Shown here: piece by piece, positions 17,845-27,521 of the stretch
Layout: every line of letters starts with the position of its first letter
How positions within the stretch are numbered: position 1 is the first letter of the stretch
NCBI GenBank assembly: GCA_002392915.1
Contig: DGHQ01000053.1
Location: 1 to 49,001 of the forward strand
Reading direction: 5' to 3'
DNA length: 49,001 nt
Source of the DNA: Bacteroidales bacterium UBA3844
GTDB taxonomy: Bacteria > Bacteroidota > Bacteroidia > Bacteroidales > Paludibacteraceae
The notes under the pieces: generated by a model
Database searches by the model: none
The model's input: only the letters and a program-made list of their open reading frames with translations
What the model was told of the DNA's origin: nothing
Translations under genes and position numbers: made by a program

Positions 17845-17933
17845 TAAAAAGTTGAAGGTTAAGGCATTTCTTTCAGAAACTTGAACCCTGAAACTTGAAA
17901 CAAATATTAGGATTTAGAAAAATATTAAACAAA

Positions 17934-18623
17934 ATGAAACAGATATTGAAGTTTGTTGCAGTGGCAGGACTTTTCCTTTCAGCAACAGGTTGTGTGAACA
18001 ACGAACAAAAGCAAAATGTAGAAAATCAGGCTCCAGCAAAAGTGGAGGCAGTAGACCTTGGCCTTACAAGTGGCACCAAGTGGGCGTCTTGCAACGTCGG
18101 TGCGGAATCTCCTGAAAATTATGGTGATTATTTCGCTTGGGGAGAGACTGCTTCTAAGGATGTTTACTCCGACACTACTTATACATATTATATTGTGCCT
18201 GATTCAGCGGCTGCTGATTCGTCTGCAAAGAAAGTGTGGAAAAATATAGGTGTGGATATCGCTGGCACAGAGTATGACGCTGCCACAGCTGTCATGGGTG
18301 ATGAGTGGAAGATGCCTACTGAAGCACAGTGTAAGGAGCTAGTAGACGAGTGTGAGTGGAGCTGGACAGAGTCGAACGGAGTCAACGGATACAAGGTTGT
18401 TGGAAAGAATGGTAATTCGATCTTCCTTCCTGCATCAGGTGTCAGAGGTGCTGCCGACGTCGTTAAAAACGATATGATCGGCGGATTCTGGTCTTCTACA
18501 TTATGTGAGGCTGCAGAGACATCTGGAGATTTCGCAATGGTAGTTTACTTTTTCTCTGAGTCACGTGCTGTAGAGAAGGGTGGACGCTGGATGGGCCGCT
18601 CGGTTCGTGCTGTGGCAAAGTAA
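17934..18623 (+). CDS. Lipoprotein with Fibrobacter-type 'major paralogous' domain
   Basis: A 229-residue lipoprotein. Starting at the ATG at 17934 gives a signal ending LSATGC (Cys20); the frame is open back to a TTG at 17895, which is less likely. The mature part begins VDLGLTSGTKWASCNVGAESPENYGDYFAWGE and contains DEWKMPTEAQCKELVDEC, FLPASGVRG and GGFWSSTL...GRSVRAVAK. These are the recurring segments of the domain repeated many times in Bacteroidales and Fibrobacter surface proteins, possibly related to a C-type-lectin-like fold. The ligand is unknown. It is followed by a strong terminator. Confidence 0.8.
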   Translation: MKQILKFVAVAGLFLSATGCVNNEQKQNVENQAPAKVEAVDLGLTSGTKWASCNVGAESPENYGDYFAWGETASKDVYSDTTYTYYIVPDSAAADSSAKKVWKNIGVDIAGTEYDAATAVMGDEWKMPTEAQCKELVDECEWSWTESNGVNGYKVVGKNGNSIFLPASGVRGAADVVKNDMIGGFWSSTLCEAAETSGDFAMVVYFFSESRAVEKGGRWMGRSVRAVAK

Positions 18624-18669
18624 GAAGGTCGTAATCCAAAACGTTTTATAGAATTTTGAATAATGGAAT

Positions 18670-18705
18670 GGTCCGCAAAATTTTTTCATTTTGCGGACCT
18701 TTTTT
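18670..18705 (+). terminator. Strong rho-independent terminator
   Basis: Perfect 12-bp stem (18670-18681 with 18688-18699), 6-base loop, followed by tttttt. It ends the lipoprotein transcript. The stem start gaatggtccgcaa also occurs, without its partner, at about 27992-28004. Confidence 0.9.
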
Positions 18706-18756
18706 GAAAAATCTACCATATTTTGATTGGTTGGCTGTAAATCAAAGAATCCACTT

Positions 18757-21700
18757 ATGAATAAAGATCAAAAGATATACGAACTACAGCAGAAGATTGA
18801 ATTGTTGGAGTCTCAAAAACAGGGACTGAAAGAACAATTGAATAAAATTGAGTCTTCATTTTATGAATTCAAGACTCAATATACTTCTGTGATGTTGGAT
18901 CTGAGTAGTCAGTTGTCTTTTTTGTCGGAGTCTGTCAACTCTCTTAGAAATGAACTGACAATTCTGACAACAGCAGAGACGGAACCACAACCTGTAGTTA
19001 CAGATCCTGTTTATGAAACTTGCTCGACAGGAATTGAAAAATCTACTGTTGTTTCCGACTCGGTTGAATCTACCGTTAAGCCAGAGCAAGTTGAGACAGA
19101 GCCAGTACAGGAGGCAGTTCAAACAGAGTCAGTACAGGAGACAGTTGAGACAGAGCCAGTACAGGAGGCGGTTGAGACAGAGCCGGTACAAGAGGCAGTT
19201 GAGACAGAACCAGTACAGGAGGCAGTTGAGACAGAACCAGTACAAGAGACTGTCAAGACAGAATATACTCAAAAGACGGCAGCAACAGAGACGGCTCAAC
19301 GTAATACGTCGGCAGAATCCCGTCAATCTGCACCGTCTAAACCACAAGAAGAGACAATTTTTGATAAACTACGCGATAATTTTGACTGGGAGAAGTTTAT
19401 TGGCGAGAACCTGATTATGAAATTAGGTATTTTGATCGTTTTGATCGGTGTAGCCATTGGAGGCAAGTATGCACTCGAACATCAGCTGCTCAGCCCAACA
19501 ATGCGTATCATTATCGGCACTCTATTTGGTGCTGCGCTTCAGGGGGTGGCAATCAAATTGAAGAAAGAATACAAGAAACTAAGTGCTGTCTTGGCGAGTG
19601 GAGCGATGGCGACATTGTATTTCATGACCTACTTTGCCTACGATTTCTATGGCTTGATACCTATGCCTGTGGCATTCGTGTTGATGACACTCATCACCGT
19701 CGCCACGGTTTGGCAGGCATGCACTTATGATATGGAGGTGATTGCCATCATTGGTTTGGTGGCAGCCTACGTGATTCCATTTATGTTGAGCACGGGAGAG
19801 GGTTCTCCGTGGGCATTGTTCTCTTACATCTCAATTATAAACGCTGGTGTGATGTTTATCTCCGTCAAACGTTATTGGAGAATATTGTTTGTCTCTGCTT
19901 ACGTTTCGTCGTGGTTTATATATGGAGTTGTGTATAGGACTCTTGATTTTCCAGAGACTTCAGATGCGGTGAAGTTGCTGGTGTTTCTGTTTATCAACTT
20001 TGCCATTTTCTATGTCACATTCTTGGCTTACAAGGTGAAGCACAAGATGATTTTCCAGAACTTTGACATCGTTTATCTGCTTTCCAACTCATTCATGTTC
20101 TTTGGATTGGGTTACAATGTGATGTTCAACAACGAGACATTGGCTCCGTATGTCGCGTGGTTCTCTTTTGCAAATGCCCTGATTCATGGAATTGTGGCGT
20201 TTATTCTTATCAAGAAGAATATGGTCGACAAATCTGTTTATCGTTTGATTACAGGTCTTGCCATCAGTTTCGTGACTATCGCGATCATGGTATGGGCGAC
20301 GGGACACTGGCTGACAATGTTCTGGATGTTGGAAGGAACGGTATTGTTCACAGTTTCAAGAATTTCAAAGCGACCATTCTATGAGAAAATGTCGTATCCG
20401 GTATTCTTCTTGGCATTGATAAGTTTGATTATCGACTGGGGAAATCCGAATGGCGGACATTTGAGAATGTTGACGCCGCTGTTTGAGGCATTCGCTAGTT
20501 ATCGTTCGATGTGGGATACAACGACAGCTGCGGTTCAGGGCAATGCGTTGTCTATCATCAACACCGTCGTCTTCATTATGCTTTGCATCTTCATAGGTGT
20601 GGTCGACAACCGTTATCCAATGGTCGAAGACGAGGAGACTCAGAATTCATGGATGAATTTAGCCAATAAGTGTTTGAGGGTGATGGCTGTGTTTGTGGTG
20701 ACGACGGCTATCTTGGTGCATATCGATCACCCATGGCTGACTATGGTTTGGATGTTGGAGGCGACAATATTGTTCACATTCGCCAGAGTCCGCAAAAACG
20801 TGTTTTTTGAGAAGAGTGCGTATCCTGTTTTTGTTTTGGCTGTGATTAGTTTGCTGATCGACTGGGGAAATCCGAATGCCGAACATCTGGATTTCATGAC
20901 ATTCTGGTTTGAAGAATCTTGTCCGGCTGGATATGGATATGCATTATATGTCATCAACACTGTTGTCTGTATGATCCTTGCTGTTTGTGCGGCGGTGTTG
21001 AATTATCGTTATCCTTCGGAAGAAACAGAAGAGACAAAGAATTCGTTTGTTACGAAAGCCTCACAATACTTGTCAGTGATGGCGATTTTTGTGGTGACGA
21101 CAGCGATCTTTGTGCATATCGAACAGCCATGGATGATAGTGTTATGGTGTGCTGAGGCTTCGCTACTCTGCTATTTGGGAAGGACAAAGAGCATCTGTTT
21201 GGTGGAGCGAGGAGCATATGTTATGGTTGCGCTTTCCTCTATCGCATTCTTAAATGTATGGAACGATCTTCCTTATCCTTATGATTTTGAATCTAGAATA
21301 GAAAAGTTTGAAAATAATTTTGGAATAAGAATTTCTGAAATTTGGACTTCTGTTGTGGCAGGATTGTCATTGGTGGCAACTCTTGTCGGTCAGATATGGA
21401 TGATAAATAAGTTCAAGCTGGAAAAAGATGGAGTTGCCGAACGCTTTGATTTGAACTTTAAGCTTAAATTGTATTTGGTTGCAGTATTGGCATTCATCAT
21501 CTGGACACACACACCTTGGGTCATCACAACGGCATTGCTGTTTGGTCTTGCTCTTCTGACTTTGATTTTTGCTTTGAGAGACGATGCACGACTCAAAAAA
21601 GCATTTGTGGCAGTTTTCGGCTTAGGATTATTCTGTTGGCTTTGTGACGTGTTCACAGCCTACGAAAGCACTTTTGGAGATGATGGTGAACTTAGCACAA

Positions 21701-22653
21701 ATACAAAGCAGGTTATTATGTTGTTAGGTTCGGTGATCGACGTCGCTCTTATTTATATGATGCGACGCTACAACGAGATGCCGAAGTTTGAAGCCAGCAA
21801 GATATCATGGTTCCCATTCATCGCTTTGTTGGTGTTGATGCCATTTGTCGCTGTCGGATATGTTTATTGTTATCATGTAGGAAGTTGGATGGAACATCAA
21901 ACATTGGATAATCGTGTGGCTATACGTTTGTTTACATCATTTGTATTCTGTTTTGCGATGGCATACTTTTCAACTTGGACATTCGTATCGTTGAAATACA
22001 AATTGAATGGTTTCAAGAAATTCACGATGACTTGTTTATGTCTGATTTTGTTTGCAAAACTATTTGTAGGATTGTTTGATTTAAGAATCCGTGGCGAGGA
22101 GGTAGACTTCAATGTTATTCATTTATTCTCTTTGGTATTGACACTATTTTCTGCGTGGACATTATATCTCTACAAAAAGCAGGAGAAATGTATGTTTGGA
22201 ATGAGCGAAGAGATGACAACCAAAGCGTTTGACACATTCCTATTCTTTGGCTTTGTTGCCGTAGGAGGAAAAGAGTTGAACAAACTCTGTTGTTTGGTTG
22301 GAAGTCCAGAAGCGTTTGGTGTAGTGTTCAGCGTCTTCTTGGGAATAGTGTCCTTGTTCGGAGTCTACTACGGACTTTATAAAGATAAGAAGTATCTGAG
22401 AATTGAGGGATTCGTGTTGTTAGGTTTCACTCTTCTGAAATTGTTCTTCTACGACATGGCTCGTTTTGATCAGATATATAAAGTGATAGCTTTGATATCT
22501 TTGGGTCTGTTGATGTTGGTGATGGCATTCTTCTATCAAAAGATTGCGAAGGAGAAGGAAAAGATGAAGGAGAAGGAATTGCCGAAGACGGGAGAAATTT
22601 CGAATGATGATGAGCAACTGAAAGAGGAGGACTCCAAAGTAGAAGCGGAATAA
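18757..22653 (+). CDS. DUF2339 family giant polytopic membrane protein
   Basis: A 1298-residue inner-membrane protein of unknown function. Order: an N-terminal coiled coil (about 1-65), a low-complexity acidic linker with seven 9-residue VETEPVQEA-type repeats (112-174), the family's entry motif FDWEKFIGENLIMKLGILIVLIGVAIGGKYALEH, then more than 25 hydrophobic segments. The membrane part contains recognisable internal repeats, each with W-x-TMFWMLEGTVLF or TMVWMLEATILF followed by VFFLALISLIIDWGNPN or VFVLAVISLLIDWGNPN. A charged Lys/Glu tail ends the protein. The ATG at 18757 is used; an upstream TTG at 18727 is unlikely. It converges on the res gene across a shared terminator. Confidence 0.9.
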   Translation: MNKDQKIYELQQKIELLESQKQGLKEQLNKIESSFYEFKTQYTSVMLDLSSQLSFLSESVNSLRNELTILTTAETEPQPVVTDPVYETCSTGIEKSTVVSDSVESTVKPEQVETEPVQEAVQTESVQETVETEPVQEAVETEPVQEAVETEPVQEAVETEPVQETVKTEYTQKTAATETAQRNTSAESRQSAPSKPQEETIFDKLRDNFDWEKFIGENLIMKLGILIVLIGVAIGGKYALEHQLLSPTMRIIIGTLFGAALQGVAIKLKKEYKKLSAVLASGAMATLYFMTYFAYDFYGLIPMPVAFVLMTLITVATVWQACTYDMEVIAIIGLVAAYVIPFMLSTGEGSPWALFSYISIINAGVMFISVKRYWRILFVSAYVSSWFIYGVVYRTLDFPETSDAVKLLVFLFINFAIFYVTFLAYKVKHKMIFQNFDIVYLLSNSFMFFGLGYNVMFNNETLAPYVAWFSFANALIHGIVAFILIKKNMVDKSVYRLITGLAISFVTIAIMVWATGHWLTMFWMLEGTVLFTVSRISKRPFYEKMSYPVFFLALISLIIDWGNPNGGHLRMLTPLFEAFASYRSMWDTTTAAVQGNALSIINTVVFIMLCIFIGVVDNRYPMVEDEETQNSWMNLANKCLRVMAVFVVTTAILVHIDHPWLTMVWMLEATILFTFARVRKNVFFEKSAYPVFVLAVISLLIDWGNPNAEHLDFMTFWFEESCPAGYGYALYVINTVVCMILAVCAAVLNYRYPSEETEETKNSFVTKASQYLSVMAIFVVTTAIFVHIEQPWMIVLWCAEASLLCYLGRTKSICLVERGAYVMVALSSIAFLNVWNDLPYPYDFESRIEKFENNFGIRISEIWTSVVAGLSLVATLVGQIWMINKFKLEKDGVAERFDLNFKLKLYLVAVLAFIIWTHTPWVITTALLFGLALLTLIFALRDDARLKKAFVAVFGLGLFCWLCDVFTAYESTFGDDGELSTNTKQVIMLLGSVIDVALIYMMRRYNEMPKFEASKISWFPFIALLVLMPFVAVGYVYCYHVGSWMEHQTLDNRVAIRLFTSFVFCFAMAYFSTWTFVSLKYKLNGFKKFTMTCLCLILFAKLFVGLFDLRIRGEEVDFNVIHLFSLVLTLFSAWTLYLYKKQEKCMFGMSEEMTTKAFDTFLFFGFVAVGGKELNKLCCLVGSPEAFGVVFSVFLGIVSLFGVYYGLYKDKKYLRIEGFVLLGFTLLKLFFYDMARFDQIYKVIALISLGLLMLVMAFFYQKIAKEKEKMKEKELPKTGEISNDDEQLKEEDSKVEAE
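19090..19278 (+). repeat. 27-bp in-frame tandem repeat in the DUF2339 gene
   Basis: Seven units of 27 bp encode VETEPVQEA-like nonapeptides: six close copies from 19090 to 19251 and a degenerate seventh to 19278. Unit length is a multiple of three, so copy-number change would lengthen or shorten the linker without a frameshift. Confidence 0.9.
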
Positions 22654-22688
22654 AAATTTGTTTCTGTCCTAGTTTGTGACTGATTTTC

Positions 22689-22748
22689 ACGAGGATTTTT
22701 AAGGGCGGAACGCCCTTAATTCCCCTAAATCCGCGAGTGCGCACGAGC
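22689..22748. repeat. Interspersed repeat family 'ttaacaatcctca', copy 2 (inverted)
   Basis: cgaggatttttaagggcg-gaa-cgccctta followed by a diverged second half (gcgagtgcgcacgagcg). It shares the gaggatt and ttaagg modules with the copies at 9494, 32826 and 39724. Confidence 0.6.
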
Positions 22749-22785
22749 GACTTGTCAATTATATGAGAGAAAAATGGTGAAATAA

Positions 22786-22835
22786 AACAAAGCCGTTTCA
22801 GATCTTGAACACCAAGTGTCTGAAACGGCTTTGTT
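22786..22835. terminator. Bidirectional terminator between DUF2339 and res
   Basis: Perfect 17-bp stem (22786-22802 with 22819-22835) with an inner cttg/caag stem in the loop, and T-rich sequence after the stem on both strands. It separates the two convergent genes. Its right arm contains the 15 bases tctgaaacggctttg, repeated exactly at 32630-32644. Confidence 0.85.
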
Positions 22836-22856
22836 AATTTTCATAATATTGGATGA

Positions 22857-25619
22857 CTAAAAAATTACCCAATCGTTTGCGTTTTCATAAACATATTCAG
22901 ATGATGAGTTGAGATACCACAAACCGTTTCTCATTTCAACTATACCGCCAACATATTTGTATTTTTTGCTGTTTTGATTTAGTTCCTCAATATGTCTCGC
23001 CAGACATTCCGCCTTATCTTTTGTCTCCTGCGATTTGGCTGTGATGCCTCCTTTGGTGTCGTAAATGCCGATGCTGTTGTCTTTGAATTTGATGATCCAA
23101 TCAGGATAGAAGACACGCATCTCATTGGTCGTGCTATCAATATAACGGAATCCTAGATCCTCCTTACCTGTTCCGTTTTTCAACCACCATTCTATAGTCT
23201 CTGCTTTTTGTTCCAGATAATCAATAAACTTTGTCTCGTTCTTTCGCCCGTTATACTCTTTTGCAAGGTAAAGATCCACCAAACTTAGTTTGTTTGGATA
23301 GGCTTCGTAATCGTTTGGACACGATTTTTCCGTATAGATAACGAAGATGGCTGGCTCTTTTTTTAATGCTTCTTCTCTTTTTTCCTCCAGTTGTTTCTGT
23401 AACACTGGATAATAGTCTTTGATGGCTTGCGTGATGGCTGGACGAAATTTGCTGTCGGCATTTCTGTTTATGTCCTTGATGAAAACCTTGTAAAACTCAG
23501 TTTCAAAATATGTCTGCAATGCATAATGTTTAAACCACACTCGTAACGCTGACTTTAGTTTTTGATAAGATCGGGCTGCGTTACCTATGGTTGCTTCGGC
23601 ATCATCTTGCTCTGTAACCAACTGGTAGCATAAGTTTGTGAAGATTTTCTCCACATCATTGGCGGATATCTCATACTGTGTAATCTCATTCTCCGATGAT
23701 TGGTCAACGCTCCGGAATCGTGCATTCACCATAATGTCCTGACTTAATTTGATCGATGTGTCAACACCTTTGGCTTGCAACTTGGAAATATTGTTTGGAT
23801 TTATCTCATTTTCGTCTATTCCAAACCATCGGTTCATCGACTGGATGAATACGTTTTGAAACTCGCTTGCTTTTCCGATGTCGCCGTAAGTTGTACGTGA
23901 GATAAACTCCGTTTTCAAGGCGGGGTCAAGAATGAAATTTATAGGCTTATGACCTTTTATTTCTTCTTTGAAGTTTTTTACAGAGACCGTCAGAGCCGCT
24001 TTCGCCATATTTTGGTTCTCCTTCAATACAGTTGCTTCAATCTCTTCATTGGTCTCTTTTATAATGGCATCACAAGTTTTGACCACTTCGTCTATTGCAC
24101 GTTTCTCTGCTTTCTCTTTCTCTTTTGTTGCAGATGCATATTCGAATTGTGGTTCAAATATTAAATGAGGCTCCTCCAATGGATTCAACATTTTTTCCTC
24201 AACAGAGGAGAGCCTTTCGCAAACTTTGGACACTATTTTTTCCACCGACTCCTTTTGCCCGTCATTTTGGGCAACTAACCGTTTTTGAAGTTCTTTTTTT
24301 ATCTTCTCTTTCAACGAAGAAACAGCGAATACCATTCGTTGTGTTGTCTGCATCTTCGCTATGATGGTTTTGGGCTTATTGGGGTCGGTCTCTGGAATAT
24401 TATCCACATCGTTTCGTGAATAGTTGGTATATAAATAGCCCGTTTGTAGAGACGGGTATTCGTTCAACCGTTTGTCATGAATAGCCATACGGCGGATTCT
24501 TCCCAAGGTCTGTGTACGGAATGTGTTGGATTTTATCTCCCTGAACATCACCAATATATGTGCTCGTGGACAATCCCAACCCGTACCTGCAGCATATTTA
24601 AACAGTAGGAAAGCAACAGAACTTTTATTGTCCGTAATGGTCTTCAACGCTTCAGTCTTAGGCAATCCACTCAGCCATACGGCTATTTCCTTTTCTTGGA
24701 ACCCTTTGTCTCGTAGATATCTCATCACCAATGTTTCCTTTTTTTCAACTCCTCGTGCCTCTGCATCTTTATCGTCATCAGGAAGTTGGATGAGTATCAA
24801 TGGGTTGATGTCCGCACCGAAGGTTTTCCACTCTTCAATCAGTTGTTGACGTTTCTCAATCGCCAAATCAAGCATTAGTATGTCCAAGTCTTCCTTGTCG
24901 TAACGCTCCAGGTCTTCTTCGGTCTGGCTGACAATCTCCTTTTTGATGAGTCCTTCCTCAATCACATCTTTGATATTGACTTCGACCCAGCCAGCTTTGT
25001 GATTTCTCACATCACTTATGGAGGGCTCTTTTTCTGGCGTGGCACTTACTTTGACGATAATCCTTGGATTGAGCGGATTGATCACATCACGGTAGGCTGA
25101 TTCGGTGACGTTCTTATGACTCTCGTCTATAATCATGATGATTTGACGACCTTCCGCTAACGTGTTCTCTGCCACATCTTCGAAATAGAAACCAGACTCC
25201 TTGATCAGTTCGGGTTCTTCCGGACGACGGTTCTGTCGGTCGGCTGCACGGCGCGACACCAATTTCTGCCAATTGAGAAAGAGAATGTCATTCTTCTTCA
25301 ACTTGCCTTGCGAGAAATCTGCGATGGTGAGAAGTTTGTTACTAAGGTTGGGAAAGAAATAATCCACAAATTTCTCTTTGCTTTGCATAGCAAGTTCGTC
25401 TGAAAAAGTAATCCAGACGAATGCCACATCCTCGTCCCAGTCGGGTTGGCGGCTGAGAGCGTCGATGAAGTGGGTGGTCATGAATGTTTTGCCGCTACCT
25501 GTGGGAGCTTTAAGCGTTAGTTCTGCTGTGGAATCGTTGTGATTCCACAGGTTTTTGAAACTTACGAGCATCTCATCGATAGTACGTTGTTGGAATGGAA
25601 AAGCGTTATATAGAGCCAT
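22857..25619 (-). CDS. Type III restriction enzyme, Res subunit
   Basis: ATP-dependent translocase and endonuclease of a type III restriction-modification system; works only in complex with Mod. The 920-residue protein has SF2 helicase motifs: APTGSGKT (Walker A, 38-45), DESH (165-168), SAT (192-194) and QTLGRIRRM (motif VI, 370-378). The C-terminal PD-(D/E)XK nuclease core is PDW (839-841) and D-T-K (854-856) in GIYDTKGG. Length is normal and the frame is intact, so the enzyme looks active. It starts 3 bases after mod, indicating one operon. No simple-sequence tract that might cause phase variation is seen. Confidence 0.93.
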   Translation of the reverse strand: MALYNAFPFQQRTIDEMLVSFKNLWNHNDSTAELTLKAPTGSGKTFMTTHFIDALSRQPDWDEDVAFVWITFSDELAMQSKEKFVDYFFPNLSNKLLTIADFSQGKLKKNDILFLNWQKLVSRRAADRQNRRPEEPELIKESGFYFEDVAENTLAEGRQIIMIIDESHKNVTESAYRDVINPLNPRIIVKVSATPEKEPSISDVRNHKAGWVEVNIKDVIEEGLIKKEIVSQTEEDLERYDKEDLDILMLDLAIEKRQQLIEEWKTFGADINPLILIQLPDDDKDAEARGVEKKETLVMRYLRDKGFQEKEIAVWLSGLPKTEALKTITDNKSSVAFLLFKYAAGTGWDCPRAHILVMFREIKSNTFRTQTLGRIRRMAIHDKRLNEYPSLQTGYLYTNYSRNDVDNIPETDPNKPKTIIAKMQTTQRMVFAVSSLKEKIKKELQKRLVAQNDGQKESVEKIVSKVCERLSSVEEKMLNPLEEPHLIFEPQFEYASATKEKEKAEKRAIDEVVKTCDAIIKETNEEIEATVLKENQNMAKAALTVSVKNFKEEIKGHKPINFILDPALKTEFISRTTYGDIGKASEFQNVFIQSMNRWFGIDENEINPNNISKLQAKGVDTSIKLSQDIMVNARFRSVDQSSENEITQYEISANDVEKIFTNLCYQLVTEQDDAEATIGNAARSYQKLKSALRVWFKHYALQTYFETEFYKVFIKDINRNADSKFRPAITQAIKDYYPVLQKQLEEKREEALKKEPAIFVIYTEKSCPNDYEAYPNKLSLVDLYLAKEYNGRKNETKFIDYLEQKAETIEWWLKNGTGKEDLGFRYIDSTTNEMRVFYPDWIIKFKDNSIGIYDTKGGITAKSQETKDKAECLARHIEELNQNSKKYKYVGGIVEMRNGLWYLNSSSEYVYENANDWVIF

Positions 25620-25622
25620 GAT

Positions 25623-27521
25623 TTACTGATTTATAGATTTGTAGACATCGAGAATGGGTTGTGGAATCGCTTTAAGGGCGATGCCACGTAGATCGTCGAA
25701 TTCGCTTTCGAAAATGTCGGGTGTACCCCAACAGAAAATATAGACGTTGATTTTGGGTATGGACAAAACGTTCAATGTCTCTTTTAATGACTGCAATTTT
25801 TCGATTTCCGCTACAAATTCGGGCAATTTTGCATAATTTTCCGTGAAAAATATGGCGGTGTACATTGATGCTTTTTCCTTATTATCCGCAAATATTTGGT
25901 ACGTATCGGTATGTGCGATTTCCTCCAGCGTGTTTTCGCCCAAAGCGAGAAGATACCCAGCCTTACGTGATAGTTCCACACGGTCGGCATCAATCGCATT
26001 ATGGCTGGCATGTTTGCCCACGAAGGCGGTGCGGTAGTATTTAAGTCTGCCACCTAAACCTTCCACCTGTTCGCCTTTGGCGTTGGTGTAGCCGCACATC
26101 ACGCGGCGGTTGCGTTCGTAGGTGACGTTCTCGCAGATGTTGTTGTCTCCCTCTCGCTGCTGCACCAAAATGCATTGGCGATGACCACCATCTTCGGCAT
26201 TCAACTTCATTGTGGCGTGAAGGGTCGTGCCAGAGCCAGCGAAGAAATCGAGGATGGTTAGATCTTTGCCTGAAACTATTTTTAATATGTCATGAATTAA
26301 AATGACAGGTTTAGGATAATCAAACGTTTTTCGTTCTCCCATAATTCTTTCTAATTCGGGAGTCGCGTTGAAATTTGTGTATTCATTTGTACAAAAATCT
26401 AAAGATGTATTAGGGTTACTACGAGTAATAAGATTTCCATCTTTATCCACAAATTCATATGATTTTGTGTATACTTTATATTTGTTGGATTTTAAGGGCT
26501 TTTTGAAAACAATAAAATCATTTTCTAAGCCCCATCTAAATTTCTCCTTTCCCCATCTCCAAATCCATGTTTTGTCATCAAAACCATTTCCTGGCCATAT
26601 TTCTGTCCCATCAGGTGTGGTTATCGGATAGTTCATTGTATCTGAATATTGCAAGGAGTTTTTATTGAGTTGAGTGATATAGAACCGTCCTCTTTCTTTA
26701 ATATGTTCATCTTCAAACTTATACAAGGTTTTTATTTGTTCAGAATCTTTGACTTTAGGAACAAATTCGATTTTGTTGACGTTTTTTGCATATATGAGAA
26801 TATAATCATGAGATAGTGTGATTGTTGTTGAATCATGTTTCCCTGAATTGATAGTCCTTCTTGGTAAAATAGACACTCTATTTTCTTCATCGAAGACTTT
26901 ATCTCCTATGCAGATTAAATCTTTTAATTCATTATCATCAATGGAAATGAAAATCACCCCCTTATCGCTCAAAAGATTTTTAGCGAGTTCAAGTCGTTTG
27001 CTCATAAAGGAGAGCCAATAGGAGTGTCGTAAAGGGTGTTCTTTGGGTACAGGAGAACCGTCTGGGAATTCCTTCAGAAAACGTTTGTCCTTGTAAGTGA
27101 ATCCGTCACTGCCTGTATTATAAGGAGGGTCGATATATATGACGTCTATTTTGCCACGGTGGGTGTAATTAAGGCAAGAGAGGGCGTGGTAGTTATCGCC
27201 TTCGATGATGATGTGGGGTGGCGTGTTGTTGGCGGACGCATTCAATGCGTCCCTACCTGCGGCATCGATGGCTTTCTCTTTCACCTCTTCGAGGATAGGT
27301 ATTTTGTTTTCCGATTCTGTTTCGAACGCTTCGGGAACGTCTAGCCACGTCAGTCCATAACGTTGTTCCTTAATTTGACTGTGCAGACGGGCTATTTCTT
27401 TTTCTAATTCACGGATGCGGATTTGCAGATCTGCGGTGGATTTGGTGTCCGTTGGTAGAGACGCAATGCATTGCGTCTCTTCTATGGCGGATTCATTGTT
27501 TGAATTGTTTTTTACAGTCAT
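25623..27521 (-). CDS. Type III DNA methyltransferase, Mod subunit (adenine-specific)
   Basis: Recognises the target sequence and methylates adenine for the type III system. From the ATG at 27521 it is 632 residues. Motif IV DPPY (131-134) precedes the AdoMet motif FAGSGTT (427-433), the beta-class order. An N-terminal coiled coil (about 30-52) and a long central target-recognition region (about 220-400) are present. An alternative upstream start would add 34 residues encoded by a repeat element and is rejected. Two palindromic repeats lie in frame near the N-terminus (residues about 14-24 and 89-96). It is cotranscribed with res. Confidence 0.93.
   Translation of the reverse strand: MTVKNNSNNESAIEETQCIASLPTDTKSTADLQIRIRELEKEIARLHSQIKEQRYGLTWLDVPEAFETESENKIPILEEVKEKAIDAAGRDALNASANNTPPHIIIEGDNYHALSCLNYTHRGKIDVIYIDPPYNTGSDGFTYKDKRFLKEFPDGSPVPKEHPLRHSYWLSFMSKRLELAKNLLSDKGVIFISIDDNELKDLICIGDKVFDEENRVSILPRRTINSGKHDSTTITLSHDYILIYAKNVNKIEFVPKVKDSEQIKTLYKFEDEHIKERGRFYITQLNKNSLQYSDTMNYPITTPDGTEIWPGNGFDDKTWIWRWGKEKFRWGLENDFIVFKKPLKSNKYKVYTKSYEFVDKDGNLITRSNPNTSLDFCTNEYTNFNATPELERIMGERKTFDYPKPVILIHDILKIVSGKDLTILDFFAGSGTTLHATMKLNAEDGGHRQCILVQQREGDNNICENVTYERNRRVMCGYTNAKGEQVEGLGGRLKYYRTAFVGKHASHNAIDADRVELSRKAGYLLALGENTLEEIAHTDTYQIFADNKEKASMYTAIFFTENYAKLPEFVAEIEKLQSLKETLNVLSIPKINVYIFCWGTPDIFESEFDDLRGIALKAIPQPILDVYKSINQ
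27234..27252 (-). repeat. Palindromic repeat inside mod, copy 2
   Basis: Inverted repeat with 9-bp arms (27234-27242, 27244-27252) and a 1-base centre, preceded on the minus strand by ggtag. It encodes GRDALNAS (Mod residues 89-96), just before the first conserved block. The core is related to the palindrome at 27457-27480 (ggtagRgacgca...tgcgtc), in the opposite orientation. Confidence 0.75.
27457..27480 (+). repeat. Palindromic repeat inside mod, copy 1
   Basis: Perfect 24-base palindrome with half agagacgcaatg, preceded by ggt. In the mod frame (minus strand) it encodes residues within EETQCIASLPT (about 14-24), a stretch before the coiled coil where insertion is likely tolerated. Confidence 0.8.

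Noticed and set aside
19013..19414. 133-codon plus-strand frame rich in Arg and Gln
   Set aside because: It is an out-of-frame reading of the 27-bp repeats in the DUF2339 gene.
23341..23400. Phase-variable tract in res
   Set aside because: T-runs are short (at most eight) and interrupted; no long homopolymer or simple repeat was found in mod or res.
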